DNA of 64,000 nt from Nemophila menziesii (GCA_029959085.1 JARWIR010000010.1:17009001-17073000); one strand, 5' to 3'; shown: positions 33,801 through 47,211, numbered from the stretch's first letter. The notes: generated by a model from the letters alone, not told the origin. A program made the numbers and translations.

Positions 33801-36800
33801 TTACATTGACTCATTAGTCACATGTTCCCACTTAGTGGGTTTTAGTCCCATCCCCCTCGACGTCTCCAGGACTAGTCTCCTGGTTAAGCCTTTGGTGAAC
33901 GGATCAGCTAGATTCTCCTCTGATCGTACAAATTCCAAGGCTATCACACCATTCTTCAGTAATTGTCTTACTGACCCATGTCTGATGCGAATATGTCTCT
34001 TTTTCCCATTATAGGCGCTATTATGAGCGACTCCAATGGCTGCTTGTGAATCACAGTGGATACATACAGGTGTGGCACTTCCTTCCCAAAGTGGCACATC
34101 CGATAAGAGACTTCTCAACCACCCAGCTTCTTGCCCAGCTAACTCTAGTGCTATGAACTCAGACTCCATGGTGGAGCATGCTATACAAGTCTGTTTGGAA
34201 GACTTCCACGATATAGCACCTCCCCCTAAGGAGAACACGTAACCACTGGTGGAGTTTACTTCGTCATTGTCAGAGATCCAGTTTGCATCACAAAAACCCT
34301 CAAGGACTGCAGGGAATTTGTTATAGTGCAAGCCTAGATCGATGGTACCCTTCAAGTATTTCAATAGACGGCGAAGTGCAACCCAGTGGTCACTACTTGG
34401 GTTATGAGTTTAGCGACTAAGTCTGCTTACGGTATAGGCAATATCGGGTCGAGTATAGTTCATTAAGAACATTACACTTCCTATGATTTTAGCATATTCA
34501 TTTTGGGATACAGCATCCCCAACATGTTTAGATAAGTTAATGCTAGAATCATAAGGAGTATTTACAGGCGTTACATCAAAGGAATTGAACTTCTTCAGCA
34601 TCCTTTCTACGTAATGAGACTGATTCAGGGTAATACCATTACTGCTTCTAATGATTTTTACCCCAAGTATCACATCAGCTTCTCCTATGTCTTTCATGTC
34701 GAATCTGGAAGACAAGAAACGTTTAGTCTCATTTATAATATGAATAGTAGTACCAAAGATGAGCATGTCATCTACATAAAGGCAGATGATAACACACTCT
34801 GAATTTGTTACCTTGGAGTAAACACATGAATCAGAAGTGTTAGCTATAAACCCATATGAGATGAGAGTACTATCTAGTTTTTCATACCATTTTTTCGGTG
34901 CCTGTTTCAAACCATACAAGGATTTTTTTCAACTTACACACTTTGTCCCCTTGACCAGGGACCACACACCCTTCAGGTTGAGCCATGTAGATCTCTTCAT
35001 CTAGATCTCCGTTCAAGAACGCGGTTTTGACATCCATTTGATGTATTACAAGTTCGTGAATGACGGCTAAAGCAATAAGGGTTCTTATCGTGGCAATTTT
35101 GGTCACTGGGGAATAAGTGTCAAAGTAGTCTAGACCTTTCTTTTGGGTGAAGCCCTTAATAACAAGTCTGGCTTTGAATTTTTCTATTGAGCCATCGGGT
35201 CTCAATTTTTTCTTAAAAATCCATTTGCTACTAATCGCTTTGCTACCCCTAGGTAAGTCGGTTAATTCCCATGTATGGTTACTTTTGATTGACTCAAGTT
35301 CACTGTTAATAGCCTATTTCCAAAAACTAGCATCTATAGATTTTAAAGCATCATCATAAGTTTTTGGGTCATCCTCCATGAGGAAACAGTTGACTACCTG
35401 TTCGTCTAATAGATCGATGTGAGAACCTTCTGTTATAAAGGCTGTTATAAAGTCAGGGCCGAAGCTAGACTCGATCCTGCGCCTCTTACTTCTCCTAGGT
35501 TCTTCCTCGGGAATACTACTAGGCTCCATGGAAGTGGAGGGGTTAGGAAAAACATCACAAAGAGGTACCACATCATTAGTAGATAAATTATCAACAGGTA
35601 AAGAAGTATTAACAGAATTTAAATCTTTCAAAGGAAAAACATGTTCAAAGAATTCAGCGTCTCTAGATTCACAAATAGAGTTATCTTCTAATGACAAGAA
35701 TCTGTAAGCCGCACTATTCTGAGCGTACCCTATGAAAATTGAGTCAATGGTTTTGGGACCAACGGTGACAGTTTTAAAATCAGGTAGTTTGACTTTGGCA
35801 AGGCACCCCCACACTTTTAAAAATTTCAGGTTTGGTGGAAAACCCTTCCACATTTCATACGGGGTCTTTTCTAGGGATTTATGCGGTACCCTATTAAGTA
35901 CATAACAGGCTGACAAGACAGCTTCCCCCCACATGTTGTTTGGTAAACCTGAACTAATTAACATGGCATTCATAGTCTCTTTAAGGGACCTATTCTTTCT
36001 TTCTACTATGCCGTTTTGTTGGGGTGTATAAGGGGCACTAAGTTCGTGGATAATCCCATTTGTTTCACAAAACTCTTTAAGGGAATTAGAACTATACTCG
36101 CCTCCTCTATCGGACCTAAGTCGTTTGATTTTACAATCTAGTTGGTTTTCAACTTCGGCTTTATATTTTAAAAACGCATTTTCCGCCTCATCTTTAGTTT
36201 TAAGAAGATACACTTTAGTAAACCTAGAGTAGTCATCTACAAAGGTTATGTAATAAAGTTTTCCACCTCTACTAGCGGAGTTTTTAAAATCAGCTAAGTC
36301 CGAATGAACTAATTCAAGTAGTTTAGTTTGTCTCGTGGTAACGGGTTTAAAAGGTTTTTTCGCAAGTTTGGACTCTACACATATTTGACATTTTTCAAAG
36401 TCATCCACGTTGTTAACGGGTATTAGTCCAAGATTTTTAAGCCTTTTAATAGACGCAACATTTAAATGGCCTAGTCTACCGTGCCACGTTTGAACGGACT
36501 CAACAATATAAGCGGAATTAGATGCATTCTCATTAAGGGTTACAGTGTTTAAAACAAACAAGCCATTATTAAGGTACCCTTTCCCCACGAATTCGTCATT
36601 TTTGGTGATAATGACTTTACCCCCCTCGAAAACAAGTTTGAGACTAACTTTATTAAGGAGAGCCCCGGAAACTAAGTTCCTACGGAGAGAGGGAACGAAG
36701 AGAACATCATTTAGTTCAAGAGTCTTACCAGATGTGAGTTTGAGGGGAACTTGACCCTTACCAAGAACAGTAGCGGTGGAAGAGTCACCCAAGTACACAC

Positions 36801-37455
36801 ACTCACCATCAGTTGCCTTTTCGAATTTCTTGAACAAGGATTTGTTTGCGCAGAAATGACGAGAAGCTCCAGTGTCAAGGATCCACTCGCTCTTATTCTC
36901 TACCAAGTTTACCTCAACCATTACCGCAGCAATGATTTCTTCGGTCTCAGTCAGATTCGCGGCAGCTTTGGGACCCTGGCCAGCTCTCTGGGGACATTCA
37001 AAAGCTTTGTGCCCTTCTTTGCCACAACAGTAACAGGCCCCTTTAGTTTTTTGAATCTTACCAGAGATCTTGAATCCTCCACCTTGTTTGTTGGAGTTGC
37101 CGCGATTCTTGTTTCCCCCAGACTTAGATTTGTTGGACCCTTGTTGCTTTCCCTTCCCTTTGAACCTGACTTTGTTACCTTGGCCAGAACCTTCGACTAG
37201 ATTAGCTTTGGAGGAATGAGAAGGGAAAGAGATTGACTTATCCTTTTATCGATTCGCTTCTTCGACTTGGATGTGGCTGATGAGCTCTTGGAGGGTCATT
37301 TCTTTCTTTTTGTGCTTGAGGTGGTTGCGGTATTCACTCCAAGATGGGGGAAATTTCTCAAGCAAAATGTTGGCTTGAAGAATTTCACACATCTTCATGC
37401 CTTCGGTGATAACCTCCGCGCATAGGTTCTCGTACACGTGAAGTTGTTCAGTCAC
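33801..37455 (-). pseudogene. Ty1-copia gag-pol, 5'-truncated, minus strand
   Basis: Order on the minus strand: gag end with EMTLQELISHIQVEEANR (37455-37247), zinc knuckle CYCCGKEGHKAFEC (about 37040-36999), protease LDTGASRHFC (36880), integrase WHGRLGHLNV...CQIC with core Asp in HSDLADF, Asp in RSDRGGEY and Glu in NGIVERKNR (D-35-E), RT with QMDVKTAFLNGDL and YVDDMLIFG (about 34770), and RNase [15 protein letters not shown] ending at 33801. Integrase before RT defines copia. Lesions: stops at 37244, 35314 and 34410, and a one-base insertion in a T-run near 34925. The gag N-terminus and 5' LTR are lost at 37455, where LRR sequence begins. Confidence 0.85.
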
Positions 37456-39617
37456 TCTCTCTAAATTATATCAGCCAGGTGTCTAACAACACAACTATTT
37501 CACTAGCAAAATGTGGAAATAATTTGACAAGTTTGGACCTGTCTCGGTGTCGAAAGTTATCAAATGAAGCGTTAGGGTTGATAGTGGATAGTTGTTTATC
37601 CCTAAAACTGCTAAAACTATTTGGGTGTAGTCAGATTACAGACGTGTTTGTGAAAGGACACTTAAATCCACAAGTGAAGATAGTTGGATTAAGGATGACA
37701 CCAGTGTTGCAGCATCTCAAGGAGCCGGATTTTATGCGTGGACCTCTTCGTTATTCTTCTGCTTATTAAATATATTATTATTATTATATGTATGTAATGT
37801 TAATGGTCTGGAAGACTAGAATGTTGATTTCTTTTTCTTTTTACTTCTTTTAGTGGATTTTGTTTTAGAATGTTAACTCTTGACGTAAATTATATTTATA
37901 CATTGGTGAAAAAAAAACAACTTGAATCTTAGCGTCTTAAAATCGTACAAAGCATCAGAATTTATTCCCATTTCTCTCATCATGTACGCATGAGAAGTGT
38001 GTTCTTTTCAGATATTTATCTCTCGTTCCTAAGATTAATAAATTAGATATGAATATATTAAGTGAGTTTTTTTCATAAATAACTATTACTAAAATCTAAT
38101 TAAAAATTAACCCAAACCCAACCCTAACTTTTACAGTTGTAATTCATAAATTCGTAATACTCAACATATGATATTTGGACTTGCATTTCTCTCTTTTATC
38201 TTATATAGAATATTTATATCTGTTGTAGTTAAGTTGGACTATAATTGTTGCGAGAATTACCGCTAGCAACCGCCCAGATCGTCGCTAGTGGTATGAAAAT
38301 TGGTAGCTAAAAGTGATTATCACCTTTAGCAATAGTTAGCGGTTGCTAAAAGGTCGACGTTAGTTACTAGTCTTTAGAGGTACCCCTCTGCCTAGATAAC
38401 TCTTTTTTGGTCTCTTAACGTGATACATTACCAACCAGCAGATTGCTCGCTAAAGTTAGGGTATTTTAGCTACCACTAGCGGTTACAAGTACGTTAGTAG
38501 CTTTAACGACTACGTGTGACAGCTAATACTTCAAACTCTTTTACGATAACACAGTGGTCGCTAGAATTTTTTAACTTTAGGGACAACGTAGTGGTCACTA
38601 GTACTCCCTTGTTCGGCCACTAGGTGGTCGCTTGAGTTGTATAAATAAAATTTAAGAGATTTTTTATTTATTCATTTAAAGTTCTTCATTACCACACCCA
38701 CTAAACCCAAATTACACTAAAAGCATACTAAATCCAAAATAATCAACAAATTTAAGTTTTTTTGTTATACAATAAAATCAATCAACTTATACTATTAGCC
38801 TGTCTCGTATTCGTCCCGCTCAAGGCAATAATCTCATCATCACTATCTGTATTCACCATCTGGTGGAAATCAACCTCATATGCATTGTAGTCTCAGGTAT
38901 CGTGCAACTCTTTCTCATCATGTACAATAGTTGGATCATGCTCTTATCTATCTTGGTCTATTTCGGTGGATTCTTCATTATTCATGCTCAATCCATATAT
39001 CTATAATGTTCCATTCACAATAGGTATTGACTCAGAGGTATCAATCGTCAAAATAACACCCACAATATCTCCACTCCAACCGTGATGATCACTTATTTAA
39101 CATTTTAAACACAATAATATAAAGCATGAAAAATAAAAAATAAATTATGAATGGAAACTGGAAGAAATACCTCAACTAAATTAGTAGATTGAATGGTAGA
39201 AATGAGTCCCAATGAGTTGGGCTATCTTTGGTGGTATCCGTGGTGGAACGAGAGATGTGGCGGTAAATAATGACTCCATTGTGAGATTTTTTGAAAATGA
39301 TTTTTTTGGGAAGGTTATTAAGATTGTGGAAAAATATGGATTGGGAAAGTTTCTACAAATACGTTTTGTATTTGCTATACAACCCTCTGTAGCGACCGTT
39401 TGAGGGTGGCTGCCAAAGGATGTGTATCTTTTAGCGACCACTATTGTAATCGGCAATTTTTTTAATTTTTTATTTATTTAATGTATCTTTACCGATTATT
39501 GTGGTGGTCGCTAATAACTTCTAGTTACTAGCGACTAATTGGTGATCGATATTAAGTTTTTCTTTATTTTTTTTATTTTAAATAAAATATTATCCATCAA
39601 TAATGTGGTCTTTATTA
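37454..39617 (+). repeat. Second copy of the LRR exon end plus CACTA-like remnant
   Basis: Matches 30168-32331 with only a few differences (for example W to R in LDLSRC, and one fewer TTA unit near 37775). The LRR frame (to 37769) is the last 100 or so residues of the exon. It joins copia gag at ctctctctaaatt with no intervening LTR. The right end continues into 39618, the empty-site version of the sequence interrupted at 32331. Confidence 0.9.
37479..37769 (+). pseudogene. RAD7-like LRR exon fragment, second copy
   Basis: It starts inside the exon at LSLNYISQVSNN and ends with the same RGPLRYSSAY. Only the last two or three LRRs are present. It has no start, promoter or upstream exons, and the copia gag fragment runs against it on the other strand. 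It is a by-product of the rearrangement, not a gene. Confidence 0.75.
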
Positions 39618-39790
39618 GTTGGCACGTACTCCTTTTGCGACCGCACCACTCGTCAAAAGACTTAAATACTTTTTTTTTATTTTCGAAAATCATTATTGAT
39701 CGCGAAAATTCCTGTAATTAGCAACTACCTGGGTGGTCTTCAGAAGTGTGGTGATTAAAAGGCTAGTAATGTAGTTGGAGTAATTAGGTT
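39618..39790 (+). mobile_element. Right remainder of the CACTA-like remnant
   Basis: It continues the element past the copia insertion site, with more tgcgacc/gatcgcg words and ggctagtaatg near 39760, which could be a decayed CACTA end (CTAGTAGTG expected). Confidence 0.35.
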
Positions 39791-40590
39791 GAACTTTGTG
39801 GAGTTTCTATGTAGCCGAGCTCAGAAACCCATGCGTGCCTACATAGTAAAAATTATACTGTTCACCCATTTGTAATGATCTTTCCCCGGTCACCGTTTTT
39901 GTTATATTAAAGCATACCAACACGGCAACACCTATATTAACAATATTTGGTATAGATTACACCTATATTCATACTATTTTACACACACAAACACATACAA
40001 GATCAAACTCAACATAGCAATCTTGCTTGTGTGCCATCTCAAATGCTAAACCTGACAACTTACATGCAGATCCATTCGGAGGAGTTCCAATAAAGGCCCA
40101 TTAGAATTCCCAAATAAAGGGTATGGTGGACCGAGTAAATGGACAATGAGTACGTACGTAGACATGGAAGGAATCTAAGCTAAAAAAAAATTTAAAGTGA
40201 CAAAGTTCCAGGAGACACCCCTCAAAATGAGGAAATGGTTCACAATCTATACATTAGAAGTCAGGCGAGCAGCTTAAAAAAGAGTGCATCATGAGACAAA
40301 AATGAATACAAAACTTGAACCGTCTGAGGACCTATAGTGCAATTAACACCAAGAGTGCGTCACTTAATTTGTTACAATGTTCTAGGGGGTCATAACGAAA
40401 CAAAGTAAAGCACACGCCTCTCTTACAATGACTGCAATCAGACGTGTGTTAGATAAAGAGGAAACACGTAACATTAATGCCCAATGGTATATTGTGACAG
40501 AGAGTAGGACAAATTTAGTCAAATCCAAGTGGCAAAACGGTACAGCTGTGACCGAGCAGATTAAGTAGGTCATTCATTTTGTTTTTTTGT
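39791..40590. other. Upstream region of ANTH copy 2, no gene seen
   Basis: Sequence found only in unit 2 (absent from unit 1). Short frames on both strands show no recognisable pattern. Given its position it may contain the old promoter of the ANTH gene. Confidence 0.3.
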
Positions 40591-41247
40591 TAACTTGTTT
40601 TCTCTGTAGAACAAGTTTCTCTGTCTCTCTGTAAACACTCCATAAACACCCCCTCCAGCTCGTCTCTCTGTCTCTAGCAAGTTGTTTTCTTCCAGGTACT
40701 TCTTTTTTTCCGATAACCATTCTAATTGAGTTAATCTATATCTAATCGTTATGCTTTATATTTTAGATTTCAGCTAATTTTTAGTATTCATCTTTTTTGT
40801 AACGACCATATTTAATTTTTGAAGCCCTTTTTTGCATTAATCAAACAAATTCACTTGGTGAACACACAAAGATCAATCAAATAAGTAGAACCTAACAAGG
40901 GTTCCAATTTCCACTTACAAGTGATTCAGATCATACAAGAGTCAAATTAAATTGAAAGGTGTAGTTCTATTTTTCATTACTTTTACTTAGTTTAAAGCTA
41001 ATATTTTTTAATGGTAATAATGATTAAAGCAATATTTATTTGACACATCGGGTAATGTTTAAAGCAATATGGAACTGTCTGTTTGTTAATTACATAAAAT
41101 TAGCAGGGAATTTGTGAACTTCTGTTTTTTCTTTTAATTTCTTTTTATCTATATAATTAAGATTGACTTGTGTAATAGCCCCAAATTTTTTAGAGTGTAG
41201 TTGTCCTATATTTTGCAGATTTGGTTAGATTACGAGGGACCGAGAAT
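40591..41247 (+). promoter_or_regulatory. 5' leader exon and leader intron of ANTH copy 2
   Basis: A CT-rich stretch (tctctgtctctctg, gtctctctgtctctagc) ending TTCTTCCAG|gtactt (40695) looks like a plant 5' UTR exon. The intron would end at the acceptor tattttgcag (41218), 30 bases before the ATG. Unit 1 shares only the intron part from about 2775. Confidence 0.45.
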
Positions 41248-42859
41248 ATGTTTGGAAGAGGTACAGAGAGTAGCCTTAGGAAAACCCTTGGAGCAATCGA
41301 GGATAGGGTTAGTTTGGCTAAAATTAACAGTACTTTCAAGGTAACTATACTTGAATAAATCTCTACACTACTATATTTGTGTTGTATGTTGTTTTCTCTC
41401 TTATTATTTTTTGCTTTCATCATTGAATAGGAGCTAGACTCAGCAATAGTTAAGGCAACAAAACACAATGAGCGCCCCGCTAAAGAAAAGTACTTGAAAG
41501 GTTGAAATAGCACGTGCGATTTAGTGAAAGATGTAAATTACCTGTAGTATTATTATCGTCTAATTGAACCTGAAGCAACTAAGTTTTGTTGTTTCAGCGA
41601 TATTTGCGTCTATATCCGCTACCAGGCCTCGTGCTGACGTGGCATATTGCATACATGCTCTTGCTCGACGATTGAACAAGACACATAACTGGGCGGTATG
41701 TTTTCTAGCTTATATGAATTTGAGTTATTTATACAAACAATTATATATTTTGTTTATGTTCCATCAACCATTATAAGTTGCTTGTTTTTTTTTCTTTTTT
41801 TTTGATTCAGGTTGCTTTGAAAACATTAATTGTTATTCATCGTGCGATAAAAGAGGTGGACCGAACTTTTCTAGAAGAATTGGTCAATTATGGAAGAAGC
41901 ACTAGCCATGTTCTTAACATGGCTCATTTCAAAGATGACTCCAGCTCAGAAGGTGTGTACTTTTTAGTTTCATTAGACTAGACTAGATCATTAAAAATAA
42001 TCTAAAAGGAAATTCATTAGTATAATTTGTAATACTAATTAAAAATATCATATCCCAAGTTAATGAAATTAGTTATTTATAAAATAGAGTAAAAACGTTG
42101 AATCTTGAATGCAGCCACATGGTGTAGCGGCTCATAACATAATCATTCAGTTAGCAATCTAAATCGTAAGTCTATATATGTTTTTACTTATGTCTTTAGA
42201 TTCTCAACTCCCATTAGCTTATAAGTTTTAGCCTTTTTCTTAATATTTCAGATTGCTGAGGAGAGTGTAAAAATATATAGTGCTATAAGTGATGGCATGG
42301 TTAATTTAGTGGATAAGATAAGCCATCATTTTCTGAAATTTTGTTTTCATTTTCTGAAATTTATGGAGAAGTAATATCTCAACATAACATACCAGTTCTT
42401 TGAGATGCCACATCAAGAGGCAGTTAAATCTCTCGATATATACAGCAGATCTGTAATGCTGGTATAAAAGTCTATCTCTGATTGGTTATGGATTCATAAT
42501 AGGTGGAGCCAACCTGCAAGCTTCGACTACTCCAAATTTAGAGAACGAGAGTACAAGCTGGGAGCTGGCACTTGACGAGAGTGCGACAAATACTAGCAAA
42601 CTTGTATTGCTAATTATTATACACTTAGCTAATTTTAACGTTTCATGCTCTTAAAAATTCATTTTATTTCATGGTCTAGGCCGGTGGGCTGGACAGTCTT
42701 TATGAAGACTGTTGAATGAGCTATAACCCGTTCTATCTTTCCAATGAGCAAGAGAAGATGATAATGATGACCCCACAACAGCAGGCACAAGATACAAACC
42801 CTTTTCATGATTCCTATATGCCTGTGCAAGCATATAATCCTTTTACAGGCCTCATGTAA
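41248..42859 (+). pseudogene. ANTH-domain clathrin adaptor, copy 2, exon-deleted
   Basis: Exons 1-3 (41248-41340, 41431-41500, 41598-41695) match copy 1. Exon 4 (41811-41952; [20 protein letters not shown] and [12 protein letters not shown]) is kept here but lost in copy 1, as are QPHGVAAHNIIIQLA (from 42112) and IAEESVKIYSAISDGMVNLV (42252-42317). The DERFLNF and PSSFLQAM exons of copy 1 are missing. Lesions: an in-frame TAA at 42160, a donor changed from GT to AT at 42318, an 18-base loss that alters the exon 2 donor, and TGA at 42713 where copy 1 has TCA. The tail ends NPFTGLM. Neither copy has the ANTH middle exons (the WDCSAWV part of the family). Confidence 0.85.
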
Positions 42860-43600
42860 GGGTCAATTTGTGGAATGGAAGTTCAACTTGATGTTGTGAT
42901 GATAATGTGAAGAATAGAGATGTAAAATGTCTTGAGTAAGGAAAAGAATTAGGAGGGAATATTTGTTTGATAATTAGGTAGATGGTATTGTCGTTTTATT
43001 TAGTAATAGTATTGCGAAGGTGGAGGGATAATTTTTTTTCTTGCTTTTTTAGGAGTAGAATTATGTGTAATGGTTAATTATTTTTAATCTCTGCATATCT
43101 AATATTTTTTTTAGATTATTCAGTTAAAGTTAAACTTTGCATTATCTCCTATTTTTCTGTATGTTATTTCCTTAGGGTTTCCCCTGTCCCTCTCTGTCCC
43201 TCTCTCCCTTCTCTTTCTCTGGTGAGCTGTTTTGGACTCCATCTTCTGAGACGTCCATTTATGGAATTCTATTAAGGTTGATTTTGTTTGTTTCTTTAGT
43301 TTCTTTTTATATTTTTTTTCTTTATTAATTTTTTTTATTTTTTCAAACTTTTTGTTTAACATCCAAATTTGAGTTGTTCTACCACTATATTATATTGATC
43401 TACCGTCAACTTCTAAAACGTCTTATGCATCAGAGCAACACTAATAGCTGTTTCTTAGAAGCTTAAAGGTCATCTAAGAAAGTTGCATAGGCCTCATTCT
43501 TCAATATTAAAAGTCTCTAAACCCCAATACAATAGCATTCCAAACAAAAGATTGGTATACACTCAGGGTTGCTTACAACGAAGCAGGTGTAAGCACACCA
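42860..43600. other. 3' flank of ANTH copy 2
   Basis: Matches 4795-5509. T-rich, no gene seen. Confidence 0.4.
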
Positions 43601-44165
43601 AGAAAATACATAACACTCATTGGTATTGACTAGGGTGTGATAAAATAATAGATAAAGTAAGTGCAAATAAACACCCTAGACTACACGTTACTCACTACAA
43701 GTATCACATATCGTATGCAACTTTTAATGATAAACAAAATTTGTTCCTCAGAGACTACGAAAGTTAGAGAGAACTTGTGCAAATATCACATGCAAATAAG
43801 AAAATTAGAATAATAATACGCAAGAAATAAAAAACAATAGTTTTTTTTTGGTTTTTGAGAAGAAAAATTAACGAATAAAATAAAGAGAGTAAAGTAAATA
43901 AGAAGAGACAATAGTATGAGAGTTTAGCTCGAGATATAGCAAGTAATCCCCACTAGTCTTGTTTATTCTAATAATGTAAGGGAAAATTATGTAGAACTGC
44001 AATCACCAGGATTCTAAATTCCTCATAACCCCCTTCCGGGTGGACTTAGGTGGCGACCTCACAATTACCAGGGGACTTAACTAAGGTGCTCCTACGCCAC
44101 TAGGTTCTTAGATGAGACTGGCCTGCAATAATAATCTGTGGTTAAATCAAACCCTAATGACTATC
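43601..44165 (-). repeat. Proximal half of the minus-strand gypsy LTR remnant
   Basis: Matches 5510-6068. At 44165 the similarity to unit 1 stops within the LTR and a different LTR begins. Confidence 0.55.
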
Positions 44166-45405
44166 TGGTGGGGCCTAGGGTGTGATAAAATAAGATATAA
44201 ATAAAGTGCAATTAACACACTAAAGCTACACGGTTCTGCAAGTATACAGATCGTATGCAAGTTTTAGTTAAATAATTAAGATTCGTTCCGCAGAGACTAC
44301 GAAGGTTAGAGGCAAATAAAAGCTAGAACAAATAAAACGCAATAAAAGTAAAGACTAATAGATGTTTATTTGATTTTCTAATTAACTAAATTAAACTACG
44401 AATTTAAAGACAGAAAAGTAAATACGAAATAGAGTAATATGAGAATATAGCTTGAGTCACTAGCATGTAATCCCCACTAGTTTTGCCGTTCTAAACATGT
44501 AAGGGTGAATTATGTGGTATTTCAATAATCGGTCCCAATTCGCTATCGGTAGTTTAAAATAGGATTTACCTGTGTCAATAAGTCTTCCTAAGCAAACTTT
44601 TCCTGTAATTGGTAAATAGTCACAAGAACTAAACCATAGTGATTATCTAGTTAGGTTGATTTGTCAGATCTAAACCGAATACTAGACGTTATGTGCTAAA
44701 CATGCAATTAAACACCGTTGTCAATGGTGACCTAACTACTAGATGGTAATTATATATGGCGGCCGTCCACAAGAACACAAAATATAAATCCAAACACATA
44801 AACAGAGAATAAAAACTATAATTCAATTTAAAACATTAAGTTCCCAAATTAGATAGATGTCAATCAAAACTAGGGTTTATACATATATGCTAAAAACTCA
44901 AGCTAAAGAAATTTAGTTCATGAAAGAAAAGAAAGAAATTACAAATTTAAAGGTAGAAGAAGACATTGTGATGAACAGCTCATTCCAGACTTCTTTTCTT
45001 GTGTTGTAAGCTTCCTCTTGGTTTAAGGTTTCACCAAGGATGATTTACGAGTGTTAAGAGGTTGTATTTATAGTGTATAGGTTGACCTAATTCGTTTCAT
45101 AGAGATGAGGTTAAGTAATGGACTCCAAGCCCAACTCAAATTCGTAAGGAAATAAAGATAAATTCTGCTGAACTGTTTTGAGCATATCTTCTTCGTTATT
45201 GGTCGGTTTTTGCTCCATAATATACCAAAAGAATCCTCAGCGAATTATCTACGTCCCTATGAAAGGAATCTTCCAAAATCGGCTTCTCTCTTGGAGTTAT
45301 CGCCACTTCTTTAGGCGTGTGCTGCAGAATTTCAGATTTAGGCAGCTTTTCCTTTTCCTAATTGAACTCTGTTTCCTTCTATCTCCAATTTAATTATATT
45401 TAAAG
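44166..45405 (-). repeat. Second related LTR in minus orientation
   Basis: It opens gggcctagggtgtgataaaataa, the same word that opens the first LTR remnant (about 5528), followed by ctgcaagtatacagatcgtatgcaag and cgcagagactacgaagg. It therefore starts a second LTR of the same superfamily but another subfamily. A TATA-like tttatagtg lies near 45068. Unit 1 sequence resumes at 45410 (tgaaattcagatttacttgg, as at 6775). No internal region is present. Confidence 0.5.
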
Positions 45406-45489
45406 TTGAAATTCAGATTTACTTGGCAAATTTTCCTTTCCTATTTAATATTTATTTCATTTTATCTCCAATTTCGATCATTATCTTCT

Positions 45490-45775
45490 TTTCCTTTGAT
45501 CTAAAACCTCTGAAGGTTATCATGGTCGATATGAGAAACCTTGGTTAAATTTCTTAGAAAGGTTATCGATTATGAAATTTTTCCATCAACATGGAACTTC
45601 GACCTACAACCTATGAATGTTAACACGCTTGATCGCTCTCTCATAAAGGTTACCAAATATGAAAGTATTCCATCAACATGGAACTTTGAAATAAAACCTA
45701 TGAAGGCTTACATAGTTGATCCAAGAAACCTCGGTTCAGTCTCTCAGAAAGGTTATCAAATATAAAATTATTCCA
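45490..45775 (+). repeat. Short 103-bp satellite array, unit 2
   Basis: Copy of 6880-7145, again interrupted at attattcca by the element B LTR. Confidence 0.8.
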
Positions 45776-47205
45776 TGATGTATCTCTTTTTGTGATGGAT
45801 TAATCCACTCTTGATACATTATTTTGGGAGTTTATTAGGCCTAAGTGAGTGATTTTCCCTTAATATTATCTATATTGTACTTTTGCCTCTAATTTTGGTC
45901 ATATTACTATTTGTAGAGATTTTATGCCTTAATTGTGTAGATTTTAGGTACATGGTTAACACAAGGTTAAAAGATCAAGAGAAGAATTAAAAAAAGTCAA
46001 GATAAACCCAAGCCAAGGCGTAATCTGAGCCAAGATTCACATTGGGAATTTAGAGCATTTTCTAGAGATATCTTTACGTCATATTGTTTAAGACACCACA
46101 GATTATTGGTAAGAGCTTTGGAACTGGTTTCTTTTGATTTAAAAGGGGCTTAAAGTCAGGGTCGCTCGAGAGGTGAAAGAAGTCATTTCGGAGTTGAGAT
46201 GTAGAAGTTATTCCATTTTATTTCACAGTGACTCAAACTTGTCCAACTTTAGTTAAACACGGGTTGGACCGGTCTAAAACTAATTAAGTGAGCTTAAGGG
46301 GGCTCAAGTTTTTTTTAGATAAGTCTTTTAGAAACTCCCTTTTCATTATCTATCACATACAACTCATAACCATCATTATTCTATATTAAGGGGAGCAAGA
46401 GCCGAAGAGAAGGAGAGAAGAAAAAAGCAGGGTTTGTCGATAAACCAACGATTCTTCCTCAACAATTCATCAAATCATCTCTTCCTTAAGAGTAACAATC
46501 ATTTATTATTTCTTTTAATTATGATTCTTCCAGTATTATCTATTATTTTTATTTCTTAACTAAACCCTCATTGCTTGAAGTTGCTTATGTAAGAAATTAT
46601 GCTAAGTTGGTTAATTGCTTTATTGACTTTGGGAAATGTTTAATTTAGTTTGATGTTTATTTAATTTCGTTTACTATATGATTGTTTTAATACTACCTAT
46701 ATTCTGGCCATATAGTGGGTAGTTTAGGTAATCAAATTTGGCACCACTATGAGTTTTAATTGCAGACATAGCATATAGGCGTCTAGTATGCAGTACTGAA
46801 CCAAGAGGTCTTGCCTAGCTAGATAGTCAATAGATTTAGAACTTAAATCATCCAAAGACATTTTAGGGTCATTCGGGAAGGGCCTCTAGTGAAGGAGGGT
46901 TGCCTTCTAACCTAGCAACATATGTTAGAAGGATTGGTGAATCTCGGCTAATGCGAATTACCAACTCAACTTAATCGATAAAACAATTAACTTAGAGGTA
47001 TGGGACTAGTAGCAATTCTTCAAACAACTTTCTCATCTTTAAGTTCATCTTTTGTTTGCTTAGCTCTTTACTTTCATTATTAGTTTAAATCTTGTTACTT
47101 ATATACTTTAGTTCTTAACAATTGAAAACCAAATAAATATTTTCTTGTTTAAGCTTACAATTAACTTATTCATATTTCAATGTCTACATATTTACACTAC
47201 TCAAA
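45776..47205 (+). mobile_element. Element B 5' LTR and leader, copy 2
   Basis: Copy of 7146-8570 with about 2% changes. The TATA box region reads tttttttagataag here (46312-46324), so the TATATAAG of copy 1 is changed. Confidence 0.6.
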
Positions 47206-47211
47206 GCATAA

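Noticed and set aside
36545..37200. Plus-strand ORFs of 69 and 149 residues
   Set aside because: They are antisense shadows of copia gag, protease and integrase, which has clear motifs on the minus strand.
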